Below are positions 1 through 8,323 of a DNA stretch of 64,000 bases, one piece after another. The stretch lies in assembly GCA_009379955.1 (NCBI GenBank), contig WHST01000008.1:25514-89513 (forward strand), given 5' to 3'. Position 1 is the stretch's first letter. Each line of letters opens with the position of its first letter. The notes under the pieces were generated by a model that was not told the origin of the DNA, did not search any database, and was given only the letters and a program-made list of their open reading frames with translations. The DNA comes from Streptosporangiales bacterium. GTDB taxonomy: Bacteria; Actinomycetota; Actinomycetes; Streptosporangiales; WHST01. A program made the translations under genes and the position numbers.

Positions 1-1
1 C

Positions 2-964
2 GGGAAGTCGGTCTCCGAGGGTGAGGGCGGCATGCAGAAGCTCACTATCGGCATGTCGGTGAACGACGTGGTCTTCGCGTCGGTCTACGTCGCCGACGAG
101 CTCGGCTTCTTCGAGAAGGAGGGGCTCGAGGTCGACCTGCGTCCGTTCAAGGGTGGCTCGGCGCTGCAGGCGGCCTTCGCGTCCGGCGACATCGAGGTGG
201 CGGGGATCGGCGCGTCCTCGGCGATCCGGGCCAACGCCGCCGTCAACCAGGACATCAAGTTCATCATGTCGTTCCAGGCAGGCGTGCCGTACGACGTGAT
301 CGTCAGCAAGCGGATCAAGTCGTGGCAGGATCTCAAGGGCAAGGCGATCGCCATCACCAAGCCGGGTAGTCAGACCGAGCTCATCACGCGGGCGTTGCTG
401 GAGCAGAACGGTCTCGACCCTGACAAGGACGTGACGATGATCAGCACCGGCGGCGACGCCGAGCAGACGGCCGCCCTGAAGACGGGCAGCGCCGACGCGA
501 CGGTGGTGAGCGCCGCGAGCAAGCACCTGATCAAGGTCGCGGACGGCCGCCTGCTGCAGGCGTCCGAGGACATCACGGTGCCGATGCAGACCAACGGTCT
601 CGGCGTCACCCAGGACATCCTCGACGAGCACCCCGACGTCGCGAAGAAGACCGTCCGCGCGCTGATGCGGGCGGCGGCCGCCATGCACGATCCGGAGCAG
701 GAAAAGGCCGTCAAGGACGCCTTCGAGAAGGGCCTCGGCGAGAGCGATCCCAAGACCCAGCAGGAGTGGTGGGACTACGTCTCGTCCGATCCCGAGCGGA
801 TCTTCCCCGTGGCCGGTGACATCGACAAGGACGGCGTGGCGAACGTGCTGAAGCTCGTCGAGGAGACCGAGCCGAAGGCCGCTGATCTGTCCCCGCACGA
901 CGTCGTCGACGACTCGATCATCCGCGGCGAGGCGAAGCTGGCGCGCTCGCTGGAGAAGAAGTGA
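2..964 (+). CDS. ABC importer substrate-binding protein (SsuA/NMT1-like), 5' end outside window
   Basis: The reading frame is open from base 2, so the first methionine at 32 is probably internal and the lipoprotein signal peptide lies off the left edge. The mature part begins KLTIGMSVNDVVFASVYVAD and runs through the two-lobed fold of the NMT1/SsuA class (GFFEKEGLEVDL, then SWQDLKGKAIAI in the second lobe), which delivers small organic acids, sulfonates or pyrimidines to an ABC permease. It is an homologue of the binding protein at 24555. No permease or ATPase follows; its stop is 29 bases before a molybdenum hydroxylase operon, so the partner genes are either upstream of the window or those at 25592-27314. 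Confidence 0.85.
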   Translation, partial: GKSVSEGEGGMQKLTIGMSVNDVVFASVYVADELGFFEKEGLEVDLRPFKGGSALQAAFASGDIEVAGIGASSAIRANAAVNQDIKFIMSFQAGVPYDVIVSKRIKSWQDLKGKAIAITKPGSQTELITRALLEQNGLDPDKDVTMISTGGDAEQTAALKTGSADATVVSAASKHLIKVADGRLLQASEDITVPMQTNGLGVTQDILDEHPDVAKKTVRALMRAAAAMHDPEQEKAVKDAFEKGLGESDPKTQQEWWDYVSSDPERIFPVAGDIDKDGVANVLKLVEETEPKAADLSPHDVVDDSIIRGEAKLARSLEKK

Positions 965-993
965 ACCGGCGACACCACTAGGAACGGAAGCAC

Positions 994-1842
994 ATGTACC
1001 CACGCGCCTTCGCGTACGTCCGTCCGCGGAGCACCGAGGAGGCCGTCGCGCAGCTCGCCGAGCACGGCGACGGAGCCAACGTCCTCGCGGGCGGCATGAG
1101 CCTCGTGCCGATGCTCAAATACCGGCAGCGCGCGCCGGGCGTGCTCGTCGACATCGGCCGGCTGACCGACCTCGCCGGCGTCGACGCGACCGGCGACACG
1201 GTCGAGATCGGTGCGACCACCCGGCACGCCGACGTCGCCGCGCTCGCGTCCGGCGCAGGCGTCACCCCGATGCTCGCCGAGCTCGCCGGGCGGATCGGTG
1301 ACGTCCAGGTGCGCAACATGGGCACCGTCGGTGGTGGTCTCGCGGCCGTCGAACCGACCGGCGACTGGGGTGCGGCGCTCCTCGCCCTGCGCGGCGAGGT
1401 CGTGGCGGTCGCGAGCGGCGGGGAGCGGCGGATCGCGGCCGACGACCTGTTCGTCGCCACGTACACCACGAGCCTGCGTCCCGACGAGCTGCTGACCCGT
1501 GTCCTCCTACCCCAGGGCGGACGGCTCGGTGCCGCGCAGGCGAAGTTCGAGCGCCGCACCGCGGCCGGCGTGCTGAGCTGTGTCGCCGCGGTATGTCTCG
1601 GCGACGGTGATGACGTCATCGAGGCAGGCGTGGGATGCATCGGCCTCGAAGGACACCCGGTACGCCTCACCGAGGTCGAGGACGTCCTGCGCGGGCAGCC
1701 GTTCGGGTCCGAGCTCGTCGCCGCGGCCGCGGCCGCGGTCGGTGCCGACGACTTCCGGCGCTCGGTGCTGGGAAGCCTGGTGCGAGACGCCTTGGAGCGG
1801 GCCGGTGCGCAGGCGTCGGCGGGAACGGGAGCGAAGCGGTGA
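994..1842 (+). CDS. Molybdenum hydroxylase FAD subunit (CoxM-like)
   Basis: Medium subunit of a xanthine dehydrogenase-family hydroxylase; it carries FAD and passes electrons from the iron-sulfur subunit to an acceptor. The protein is 282 residues, usual for the family. FAD motifs are visible at AGGMSLVPMLK (residues 32-42) and VRNMGTVGGGLA (106-117). The ATG at 994 follows a purine-rich GGAACGGAAG. The next gene starts inside its stop codon, so the three subunits (order FAD, 2Fe-2S, Mo) are translationally coupled. The substrate cannot be read from this subunit. Confidence 0.9.
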   Translation: MYPRAFAYVRPRSTEEAVAQLAEHGDGANVLAGGMSLVPMLKYRQRAPGVLVDIGRLTDLAGVDATGDTVEIGATTRHADVAALASGAGVTPMLAELAGRIGDVQVRNMGTVGGGLAAVEPTGDWGAALLALRGEVVAVASGGERRIAADDLFVATYTTSLRPDELLTRVLLPQGGRLGAAQAKFERRTAAGVLSCVAAVCLGDGDDVIEAGVGCIGLEGHPVRLTEVEDVLRGQPFGSELVAAAAAAVGADDFRRSVLGSLVRDALERAGAQASAGTGAKR

Positions 1843-2396
1843 GCGATCGCGGGGATGACGTGAGCGAAGAGTCGAACGGAACGGCGCAGGCAAGTGCGGC
1901 GCGGCGTGCGGTGGCCCTCATCGTGAACGGGCGCGAGCACGTGGTGCAGGTCGAGCCCCGCACCCTGCTCGTCGACGCGATCCGCGACCACGTCGGGCTC
2001 ACCGGCACCCACATCGGTTGCGACAGCACGAGTTGCGGCGCGTGCACGGTGCTGCTCGACGACCGGCCGGTGAAGTCGTGCACGCTCTTCGCCGTGCAGG
2101 CGGAGGGGTCGCGGCTGCGCACCGTCGAGAGCGTTGGCTCCGACGACGGCACGCTGCACCCGCTGCAGCAGGCGTTCGAGGACGAGTTCGCCTTCCAGTG
2201 CGGCTACTGCACCGCGGGCATGCTGATGTCGTCACTCGCGATGTACGAGCGTGACGACCCGCCGGATCGCGGCGAGATCAGGCGGTGCCTGGTCGGCAAC
2301 CTGTGCCGGTGCACCGGCTACGAGTCGATCGTCGACGCGGTCGAGCTGGCAGTCACCCGGCGCGGCGCCGCCGACCAGGAGGCGGAGGCGCGATGA
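1839..2396 (+). CDS. Molybdenum hydroxylase 2Fe-2S subunit (CoxS-like)
   Basis: Small subunit with two [2Fe-2S] clusters. From the GTG at 1839 (overlapping the previous stop as GTGA) the protein has 185 residues. The plant-type cluster ligands are Cys61, 66, 69 and 81 (GCDSTSCGACTVL) and the helical-domain ligands are Cys121, 124, 156 and 158 (CGYCTAGM and GNLCRCTGY). The first 25 residues are a non-conserved extension; an alternative GTG at 1860 would remove seven of them. It transfers electrons from the molybdenum centre of the 2393 product to the FAD of the 994 product. Confidence 0.92.
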   Translation: MSDRGDDVSEESNGTAQASAARRAVALIVNGREHVVQVEPRTLLVDAIRDHVGLTGTHIGCDSTSCGACTVLLDDRPVKSCTLFAVQAEGSRLRTVESVGSDDGTLHPLQQAFEDEFAFQCGYCTAGMLMSSLAMYERDDPPDRGEIRRCLVGNLCRCTGYESIVDAVELAVTRRGAADQEAEAR

Positions 2397-4843
2397 CGGC
2401 ACCGACCACGACGGCAGCGACCACGACAGCGCCGGCGCAGGGCACGGTCGGCACCAGCATGCCCCGGGTCCGCGACCGTGAGGTGTTGCGCGGCGAGGGC
2501 ACGTACGTCGGCGACGTCAGGCTCCCGGGCATGGCGCACGCCGTCTTCTACCGCAGCCCCCACGCGCACGCCAGGATCACCCGGCTCGGCCTCGACCGGG
2601 TGCTGGCCCTGCCCGGGGTGCTGCTCGCCCTCACCGCGGACGACCTCGAGTCGCGCGTGCACACCATGCAGCCGTTCCCGTTCCAGAGCCGCAACCCGTT
2701 CCGCGGCGGCAACCCGGAGATCAGGTTCGCCGACCGGGTGGGTCTCGCGCGCGACAAGGTGCGGTACGTGGGCGAGCCGGTCGCGATGATCGTCGCGGAC
2801 GACCGCTACGTCGCGGAGGACGCGCTCGAGCTCGTCGACGCGGAGTACGAGGTGCTGGCTCCGGTGCTCGACGCCGAGACCGGTGCGGGTCCCGACGCAC
2901 CCCTGCTGTACGAGGACTGGGGCGACAACGTCACCTTGCGCTTCCACGTCTCGTCCGGCGACGTCGACGCGGCGTTCGAGGAGGCCGACGTCGTCGTCGA
3001 GCGCGAGCTGCGGCACCACCGGTTCAGCGGCACGCCGATCGAGCCGCGCGGAGTCGTCGCGAAGTACGACGACCCAGCCAATACCCTGACGGTCTGGACG
3101 TCGAGCCAGATCGCCCACGCCGTCGGCGTCCTGCTCGAGAACAGCATCAGGTCCGAGCAGCCGGTGTCGGTCAGGGTCATCACGCCGCGCGTCGGCGGCG
3201 GGTTCGGGCAGAAGTGGGGGTTCTACCCCGAGGAGCTCGTCGTGCCCGTGGGCGCGATGCTCGCCGGCCGGCCGGTGCGCTGGATCGAGACCAGGCGCGA
3301 GCACATGGTGGCGACCAACCACGCACGCGAGCAGACCCACCACGTGGCGATGGCGATGCGGCGCGACGGCACGATCCTCGGGCTGCGCGACCGCATCTAC
3401 GCCGACCTCGGCGACGCGTTCCCCGTCGGCGGTCTCGCCTCGATCGTGACCACGCCGATGTTCGTGCCGGGCGCGTACAAGATCCGCAACTACGAGGCGC
3501 ACCTGTTCGGGATCGCAACCAACAAGACGCCGTTCGGTGCCCACCGCGGCTTCGGCAAGTCCGAGGCGGCGTTCTGCATCGAGCGGATGATGGACGAGGC
3601 CGCCCGGGTGCTCGACCTCGACCCCGTCGCGGTCAGGATGAAGAACTTCATCCCGCCGGAGGACTTCCCCTACGTCTGCGCGACCGGGTCGAGGTACGAC
3701 AGCGGCAACTACCCGGGCGCGATGAACCGCCTGGTGGAGCTGCTCGACTACGACGGCTGGCGCGAGCGCCAGCGCGAGGCCCGTGCGCAGGGACGCCTCC
3801 TCGGCATCGGCACGATCCTCGCGATCGAGCCGTCGTCGTCGACCCGCATGGGCTCGTACAACAACGGCTACTACAGCGTGCGCCTCGCGATGGACCCCGC
3901 CGGACAGGTCATCGTCGCCACCGGTGGCAGCGACGAGGGTCAGGGGCACTCGACCACCGTCGCGCAGCTCGTCGCCGACGAGCTCGGCGTCGACCCGAGC
4001 GCGGTGCGGCTCGTCGAGGGCGACACCGACCACACGCCGTACGGCTCCGGCTCGTACTCCAGCCGGTTCTCCGTCGTCGGCACGTCCGCGGTGACGATGG
4101 CGAGCCGCCAGCTGGCGGAGAAGATCAAGCGGATCGCGGCGCACCTGCTGGAGGCCGACGCGGGCGACCTGGAGCTCGGCGGCGGCAGGGTCTCGGTGAA
4201 GGGCGCACCCGTCGACGGCACCGGGGCGACGCTGACGGTGCGCGACGTCGCGCGGGTCGCGTACCACCGCATCCACGACCTGCCGGAGGGGGAGGAGCCG
4301 GCGCTGGAGCTGCTGTACCACTACCGCGACCCCAACATCGACTTCCCCGCGGACGAGCGCGGCCGGGTGGCGATGTTCTCGAGCTTCCCGTACTCGGCCG
4401 ACGGCGCCGTCGTCGAGGTCGACCCCGAGACGGGACGCATCGAGATCCTCACCTACGTCAGCGTGCACGACTGCGGCAACCACCTGAACCCGAAGATCGT
4501 CGAGGGCCAGCACCTCGGCGCTCTCGTCCACGGCTTCGGCGGCGCGCTGTACGAGCAGTTCACGTACGCGCCGGACGGGCAGCCCCTCAACCGGCACTTC
4601 CGCGAGTACCTGATCCCGACCGCGGCCGACATGCCGCCGCTCACGCTGGACCACCTCATCACGCCCAACCCGTTCACGCCCGGCGGGTACAAGGGCGCGG
4701 GGGAGACCGGCACGGTCACACCCGTGCCCTGCCTGGCCAACGCGGTCGAGGACGCGCTGCGGCCGCTGGGCGCCAGGATCTCCCGGATGCCGTTGCTGCC
4801 CGACGTCGTGTGGGCGCAGATCCACGCTGGAAGGAACACATGA
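2393..4843 (+). CDS. Molybdenum hydroxylase catalytic subunit (CoxL/XdhB-like)
   Basis: Large molybdopterin-cytosine-dinucleotide-type subunit, 816 residues, that hydroxylates an aromatic, heteroaromatic or acyl-CoA substrate with water as oxygen donor. Start is the ATG overlapping the 2Fe-2S stop. Visible family marks are RVGGGFGQK (Mo cofactor binding), AHRGFGKSEAAF near residues 381-392 at the active-site loop, and GGYKGAGETGT near 763-773 holding the catalytic glutamate. The loop reads AHRGFG and not the AYRCSFR of carbon monoxide dehydrogenase, so it is not a CO oxidizer. The first 20 residues are Thr/Ala-rich. In 2-furoate and 4-hydroxybenzoyl-CoA pathways similar trimers act on acyl-CoAs; the CoA ligases and UbiD genes downstream would fit that. 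Confidence 0.92.
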   Translation: MTAPTTTAATTTAPAQGTVGTSMPRVRDREVLRGEGTYVGDVRLPGMAHAVFYRSPHAHARITRLGLDRVLALPGVLLALTADDLESRVHTMQPFPFQSRNPFRGGNPEIRFADRVGLARDKVRYVGEPVAMIVADDRYVAEDALELVDAEYEVLAPVLDAETGAGPDAPLLYEDWGDNVTLRFHVSSGDVDAAFEEADVVVERELRHHRFSGTPIEPRGVVAKYDDPANTLTVWTSSQIAHAVGVLLENSIRSEQPVSVRVITPRVGGGFGQKWGFYPEELVVPVGAMLAGRPVRWIETRREHMVATNHAREQTHHVAMAMRRDGTILGLRDRIYADLGDAFPVGGLASIVTTPMFVPGAYKIRNYEAHLFGIATNKTPFGAHRGFGKSEAAFCIERMMDEAARVLDLDPVAVRMKNFIPPEDFPYVCATGSRYDSGNYPGAMNRLVELLDYDGWRERQREARAQGRLLGIGTILAIEPSSSTRMGSYNNGYYSVRLAMDPAGQVIVATGGSDEGQGHSTTVAQLVADELGVDPSAVRLVEGDTDHTPYGSGSYSSRFSVVGTSAVTMASRQLAEKIKRIAAHLLEADAGDLELGGGRVSVKGAPVDGTGATLTVRDVARVAYHRIHDLPEGEEPALELLYHYRDPNIDFPADERGRVAMFSSFPYSADGAVVEVDPETGRIEILTYVSVHDCGNHLNPKIVEGQHLGALVHGFGGALYEQFTYAPDGQPLNRHFREYLIPTAADMPPLTLDHLITPNPFTPGGYKGAGETGTVTPVPCLANAVEDALRPLGARISRMPLLPDVVWAQIHAGRNT

Positions 4844-5541
4844 GCGAGCTGGTGCAGGTCGAGGTCGAAGGACCGGCGACGTACGTCACGCTGAACCGTC
4901 CCGACGAGCAGAACAAGATCACGTACGCGATGATGCGTACGCTGGTGAGTGCGCTGGAGCAGGCGAAGGGATCCGACATCCTCGTCGTGCGGGCGAACGG
5001 TGACGACTTCTGCCTCGGTCGCGACCAGTCCGAGCGGCCGGAGGGCGTGACTCCGGCGCAGAATCTCGGTGCCATCGCCGAGGTCAACGCCCTCGTCGAC
5101 GGGTTCGAGGGCGTGTCGGTCTCGCTGGTCCGGGGTCGGGCCGTCGGGTTCGGCAGCGGCCTCGCGGCCCAGTGCGACCTGACGATCGCCGGTGCGACGG
5201 CGCAGTTGGGCTTCGACGAGATCTCGCACGGCTTCCCGCCGCTCGTCGTCCAGACCTGGCTGACGCGTTACGTGTCCCGCAAGGTGGCGCTCGACCTCGT
5301 GTTCACCGGGCGTCGGGTGCCGGCGGCCGAGGCCAAGGAGCTCGGCCTGGTCACCCGGGTCGTGCAGGACTCCGACGTCGATGCGGTCGGCGCCGCCGTG
5401 GTCGCCGGGCTGAGCGCGTCGAACGCCAGCGCGCTGCGGCGCGCGAAGAGCTTCCTGGACGAGATCGACGACGTGCCGCTCGCCGACCGCGGTGCCCACG
5501 GCGTGCGCGAGCTCGTCGCGTGGCGGAAGGCGAACGCGTGA
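4840..5541 (+). CDS. Enoyl-CoA hydratase/isomerase family protein
   Basis: Crotonase-fold protein of 233 residues, started by the ATG that overlaps the previous stop. The oxyanion-hole segments are DFCLGRDQSE (about 58-67) and RAVGFGSGLAAQCDLTIAG (about 99-117). The usual second-half acid residues of true hydratases are not obvious, so reaction type (hydratase, isomerase, ring hydrolase) is open. The family acts on acyl-CoA thioesters, and its coupling to the Mo hydroxylase implies that the hydroxylated product is handled as a CoA ester. Last gene of the first operon; a hairpin follows. Confidence 0.85.
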   Translation: MSELVQVEVEGPATYVTLNRPDEQNKITYAMMRTLVSALEQAKGSDILVVRANGDDFCLGRDQSERPEGVTPAQNLGAIAEVNALVDGFEGVSVSLVRGRAVGFGSGLAAQCDLTIAGATAQLGFDEISHGFPPLVVQTWLTRYVSRKVALDLVFTGRRVPAAEAKELGLVTRVVQDSDVDAVGAAVVAGLSASNASALRRAKSFLDEIDDVPLADRGAHGVRELVAWRKANA

Positions 5542-5549
5542 GGTCACAC

Positions 5550-5570
5550 GGCCCGACGGGCGTCCGGGCC
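5550..5570 (+). terminator. Hairpin after first operon
   Basis: GGCCCG (5550-5555) pairs with CGGGCC (5565-5570), and GAC/GTC inside the loop can extend the stem with one bulged base. It lies nine bases after the crotonase stop and before the GntR gene. There is no T-tract, as is common for actinobacterial terminators. Confidence 0.5.
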
Positions 5571-5624
5571 ATACTGTGCCCTAACTCGCGCACGATCTGC
5601 GTTGTGAGCTGATGGACGGGGAGA

Positions 5625-6314
5625 GTGGACGACGTGTCGGCATCAGGAGAACTTCGCGTCGCGGCTGTCGCGGCACCACTTCGGGCACAGGTCGTCCGCA
5701 ACCTGCGTGAGGCGATCCTCAACCGCACCTTCCAGCCCGGCCAGCGACTGGTCGAGCGCGAGCTGTGCGAGCTCACCGGCGTGAGCCGCACGACCGTACG
5801 CGAGGCGTTGCGCCAGCTGGAGAGCGAAGGGCTCGTCCGCCTGGTCGCCAACCAGGGCCCGATCGTGGCGAAGATGTCGCTTGAGGAGGCGCGCGACCTC
5901 TACGACGTCAGGGGAGTGCTCGAGGCGCTCGCGGCGAGCAGGTTCGCGGCGACGGCGACCGACGACCAGATCCGCCGGCTCGCCGAGGTCACCGATCGGT
6001 TCGAGGAGACGGTGCGCGGCGGCGAGCTCAGCGACATCGTCGCCCGTAAGGACGAGCTCTACGCGGTGCTGCTCGAGGGTGCCAACAACCCCGTCGTACG
6101 CCAGGTGCTCGAGTCGCTGTGGGGGCGCATCGCGTACCTGCGTGCGACGTCGCTGCGCAGGCCGAGGCGCACGCAGGAGGTCGCCGGCGAGGTGCGCAAG
6201 GTCGTCGACGCGATCGTCAGGCGCGACGCCGACGAGGCGTGGACGCTGTCGCGCTGGCACGTCGACCGGGCGGCCGAGGCGGCGCTCGAGGTCCTCGAGT
6301 CGGAGGGTGGCTGA
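5625..6314 (+). CDS. GntR-family regulator, FCD (FadR/VanR) type
   Basis: Transcription factor of 229 residues. A winged helix occupies about residues 18-80 (PGQRLVERELCELTGVSRTT, then VREALRQLESEGLVRLVANQ) and an all-helical FCD effector domain about 88-225. FCD regulators usually repress catabolic genes and release DNA on binding a carboxylic acid. The GTG at 5625 sits only one base after GGGGAG; a GTG at 5634 would have better spacing and shorten the protein by three residues. It heads a run of overlapping genes including UbiX, so it probably governs part of the decarboxylation pathway. The nested palindrome at 22891-22923 is a possible target, but this is inference. Confidence 0.9.
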   Translation: MDDVSASGELRVAAVAAPLRAQVVRNLREAILNRTFQPGQRLVERELCELTGVSRTTVREALRQLESEGLVRLVANQGPIVAKMSLEEARDLYDVRGVLEALAASRFAATATDDQIRRLAEVTDRFEETVRGGELSDIVARKDELYAVLLEGANNPVVRQVLESLWGRIAYLRATSLRRPRRTQEVAGEVRKVVDAIVRRDADEAWTLSRWHVDRAAEAALEVLESEGG

Positions 6315-6815
6315 GTGCCCGATCCCCTGGACGACAAGCAGGTACGCACGGGGTTCAACAGGCTCGCGGTCGCGGTCGCGATCGTCTCGACGTTCGACGG
6401 CGACGAGCCGCACGGCTCCACCGGCATGGCCTGGGCCGAGCACGTCGACCCGCCGCTCGTCCTCACGACGCTCCGGCGCGCCGGCGCGAGCCGTCGACTC
6501 GTCGAGGCCACCGGGATGTTCGGCGTCAGTGTGCTCGACGAGGGGCAGGACGAGTACGTACGCCGGTTCGCGGCGAAGTCGCACCGGCCGGGTGACAGGT
6601 TCGACGGGGTTCCATACGCACCGGGGCCGCGGCTGGGACTGCCGCTGCTCGACGGCTGCGTGGCGACGTTCGAGTGTGAGGTGAAGGACATCCATCCCTT
6701 CGGCGGACACGACATCGTCGTGGGCGAGGCGGTCTCGGCCACGGCGTCCGGCGACCAGCGGGCTCTCGTCCACTACGACGGCCACCTCTGGGCGTTGCGC
6801 AGGGACGCGCAGTGA
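6315..6815 (+). CDS. Flavin reductase-like FMN-binding split-barrel protein
   Basis: 166 residues, GTG start immediately after the GntR stop. The fold is that of short-chain flavin reductases (HpaC/RutF family): FNRLAVAVAIVSTFDGD near the N-terminus, PPLVLTTLRRAGASR in the middle and GCVATFECEVKDIHPFGGHD towards the end. Such proteins reduce FMN with NAD(P)H. Next to UbiX it could supply reduced FMN, the substrate from which prenylated FMN is made; that link is inferred from position. It could also serve a two-component monooxygenase. Confidence 0.85.
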   Translation: MPDPLDDKQVRTGFNRLAVAVAIVSTFDGDEPHGSTGMAWAEHVDPPLVLTTLRRAGASRRLVEATGMFGVSVLDEGQDEYVRRFAAKSHRPGDRFDGVPYAPGPRLGLPLLDGCVATFECEVKDIHPFGGHDIVVGEAVSATASGDQRALVHYDGHLWALRRDAQ

Positions 6816-7441
6816 ACGCAGGAGGTGAGTCGCGTCCCAAGCGGATCATCGTCGCGGTGACGGGCGCGTCGGGCTCCGTCTACGGCGCGCGCACGGTCGA
6901 GGTGCTGCGCGAGGTCCCGGGCGTCGAGACGCACCTGATCGTCACGTCGGGCGCCCGCAAGACGCTCGCGTACGAGACCCCGGTCGACCCGGCGGCGATG
7001 GCCGAGATGGCAGACGTCGTGTACCGCGAGAACGACCTCGCCGCGGCGATCTCCAGCGGTTCGTTCCACACCGACGGCATGGTGGTCGTGCCCTGCAGCA
7101 TCAAGACGCTGTCGGGCATCGCGAACTGCTACGACGACAACCTCGTCGTCCGTGCCGCCGACGTCGTGCTGAAGGAGCGTCGCCGGCTCGTGCTCGTAGT
7201 GCGCGAGACGCCGCTGCACCTGAACCACCTGCGGCTGATGACGCAGGTCACCGAGGCCGGCGGCATCGTCGTCCCGCCGGTGCCCGCGTTCTACAACCAC
7301 CCGAAGACGGTCGACGACATCGTCGACCAGACCGTGGGCCGGGTGCTCGACCTGTTCGGGCTCGACCCGGGCGTGGTCAAGCGCTGGCAGGGCAGCCAGG
7401 ACGCGGCTCGGCGTGCGAGAGAGCAGCGCGGCGGGGAATGA
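6812..7441 (+). CDS. ubiX: UbiX-family flavin prenyltransferase
   Basis: Makes prenylated FMN, the cofactor of UbiD decarboxylases, from reduced FMN and dimethylallyl phosphate. The protein has 209 residues; the family is usually near 190-210. The phosphate-binding VTGASGSVYGAR lies at about 14-25, SIKTLSGIANCYDDNLVVRA near 99-118 and the conserved RETPLHLNHL near 134-143. The GTG at 6812 overlaps the previous stop. It is the only UbiX gene in the window and would have to serve all three UbiD paralogues (19683, 22989, 34603). Confidence 0.93.
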   Translation: MNAGGESRPKRIIVAVTGASGSVYGARTVEVLREVPGVETHLIVTSGARKTLAYETPVDPAAMAEMADVVYRENDLAAAISSGSFHTDGMVVVPCSIKTLSGIANCYDDNLVVRAADVVLKERRRLVLVVRETPLHLNHLRLMTQVTEAGGIVVPPVPAFYNHPKTVDDIVDQTVGRVLDLFGLDPGVVKRWQGSQDAARRAREQRGGE

Positions 7442-7470
7442 CGGGACGGCGTGAGGAGGTTGGCACCGGT

Positions 7471-8319
7471 ATGACTGAGCATCTCGACGGAGCAGTGGAC
7501 CTGGGCAGGATCGGCATCTGGCGGCGCGCGTCCGGGCTCGACGCGGACCTCGCGATCGAGGTCGAGCGGCTCGGCTACGGCGCCATCTGGATCGGCGGCT
7601 CGCCTGCGGGCGACCTCAGGCTCGCCGAGAGCCTCCTGGACGCGACCGAGCGGATCCCCGTCGCGACGGGGATCGTGAACATGTGGAAGGACGACGCCGA
7701 GACCGTCGCGCAGTCGTACCACCGCATCGTGGCCGACCATCCGGGACGCTTCCTGCTCGGGGTGGGCATCGGTCATCCCGAGGCGACCCGGCAGTACGAG
7801 AAGCCGTACGACACGATCGTGTCCTACCTGGACGCTCTCGACGGCGCCGGCGTGCCGGTGCAGGGCCGTACGCTCGCCGCGCTCGGACCGAAGGTGCTGC
7901 GGCTGTCGGCCGAGCGCAGCGCGGGCGCGCATCCGTACCTCACGACACCCGAGCACACCAGGCAGGCGCGCGAGACGCTCGGGCAGGGCCCGTTGCTCGC
8001 GCCGGAGCAGAAGGTCGTGCTCGACACCGACCCGAAGCGGGCACGTGCGATCGGGCGTCCCGTTGTGCGCAACCCGTACCTCGACCGCGTCAACTACCGC
8101 AACAGCCTGCTGCGACTCGGCTGGAGCGAGTCCGACCTCGATGACGGTGGCAGCGACCGGCTCATCGACGCGCTCGCCGTACACGGCGACGCCGAGACCG
8201 TCGCTGCCGGCCTGACCGCGCACCTCGACGCGGGCGCCGACCACGTCTGCCTCCAGGCCCTGAGCGAAGACGACGACCCGTTGCCGTCATACCGCGCCCT
8301 GGCGGAAGTCCTGCTCTGA
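7471..8319 (+). CDS. LLM-class F420-dependent oxidoreductase
   Basis: Luciferase-like (TIM-barrel) enzyme of 282 residues from the ATG at 7471, which has GAGGAGG 11 bases upstream; an in-frame ATG at 7438 overlapping the UbiX stop would add 11 residues. The start LGRIGIWRRASG and later IPVATGIVNMWKDDA and RFLLGVGIGHPE match the actinobacterial F420 subgroup often annotated TIGR03620. It is expected to move hydride between F420 and an organic substrate. Last gene of its operon; it ends four bases from the convergent gene at 8324. Confidence 0.85.
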   Translation: MTEHLDGAVDLGRIGIWRRASGLDADLAIEVERLGYGAIWIGGSPAGDLRLAESLLDATERIPVATGIVNMWKDDAETVAQSYHRIVADHPGRFLLGVGIGHPEATRQYEKPYDTIVSYLDALDGAGVPVQGRTLAALGPKVLRLSAERSAGAHPYLTTPEHTRQARETLGQGPLLAPEQKVVLDTDPKRARAIGRPVVRNPYLDRVNYRNSLLRLGWSESDLDDGGSDRLIDALAVHGDAETVAAGLTAHLDAGADHVCLQALSEDDDPLPSYRALAEVLL

Positions 8320-8323
8320 CCGC

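Noticed and set aside
2318..4825. Long open frames on the strand opposite the Mo hydroxylase and other genes
   Set aside because: They are Arg/Val/Asp-rich shadows produced by high third-position GC of the genuine genes; no family motif or start site supports them.
2393..4843. Carbon monoxide dehydrogenase large subunit
   Set aside because: The active-site loop is AHRGFG; the AYRCSFR loop with the cluster-binding cysteine of CO dehydrogenase is missing.
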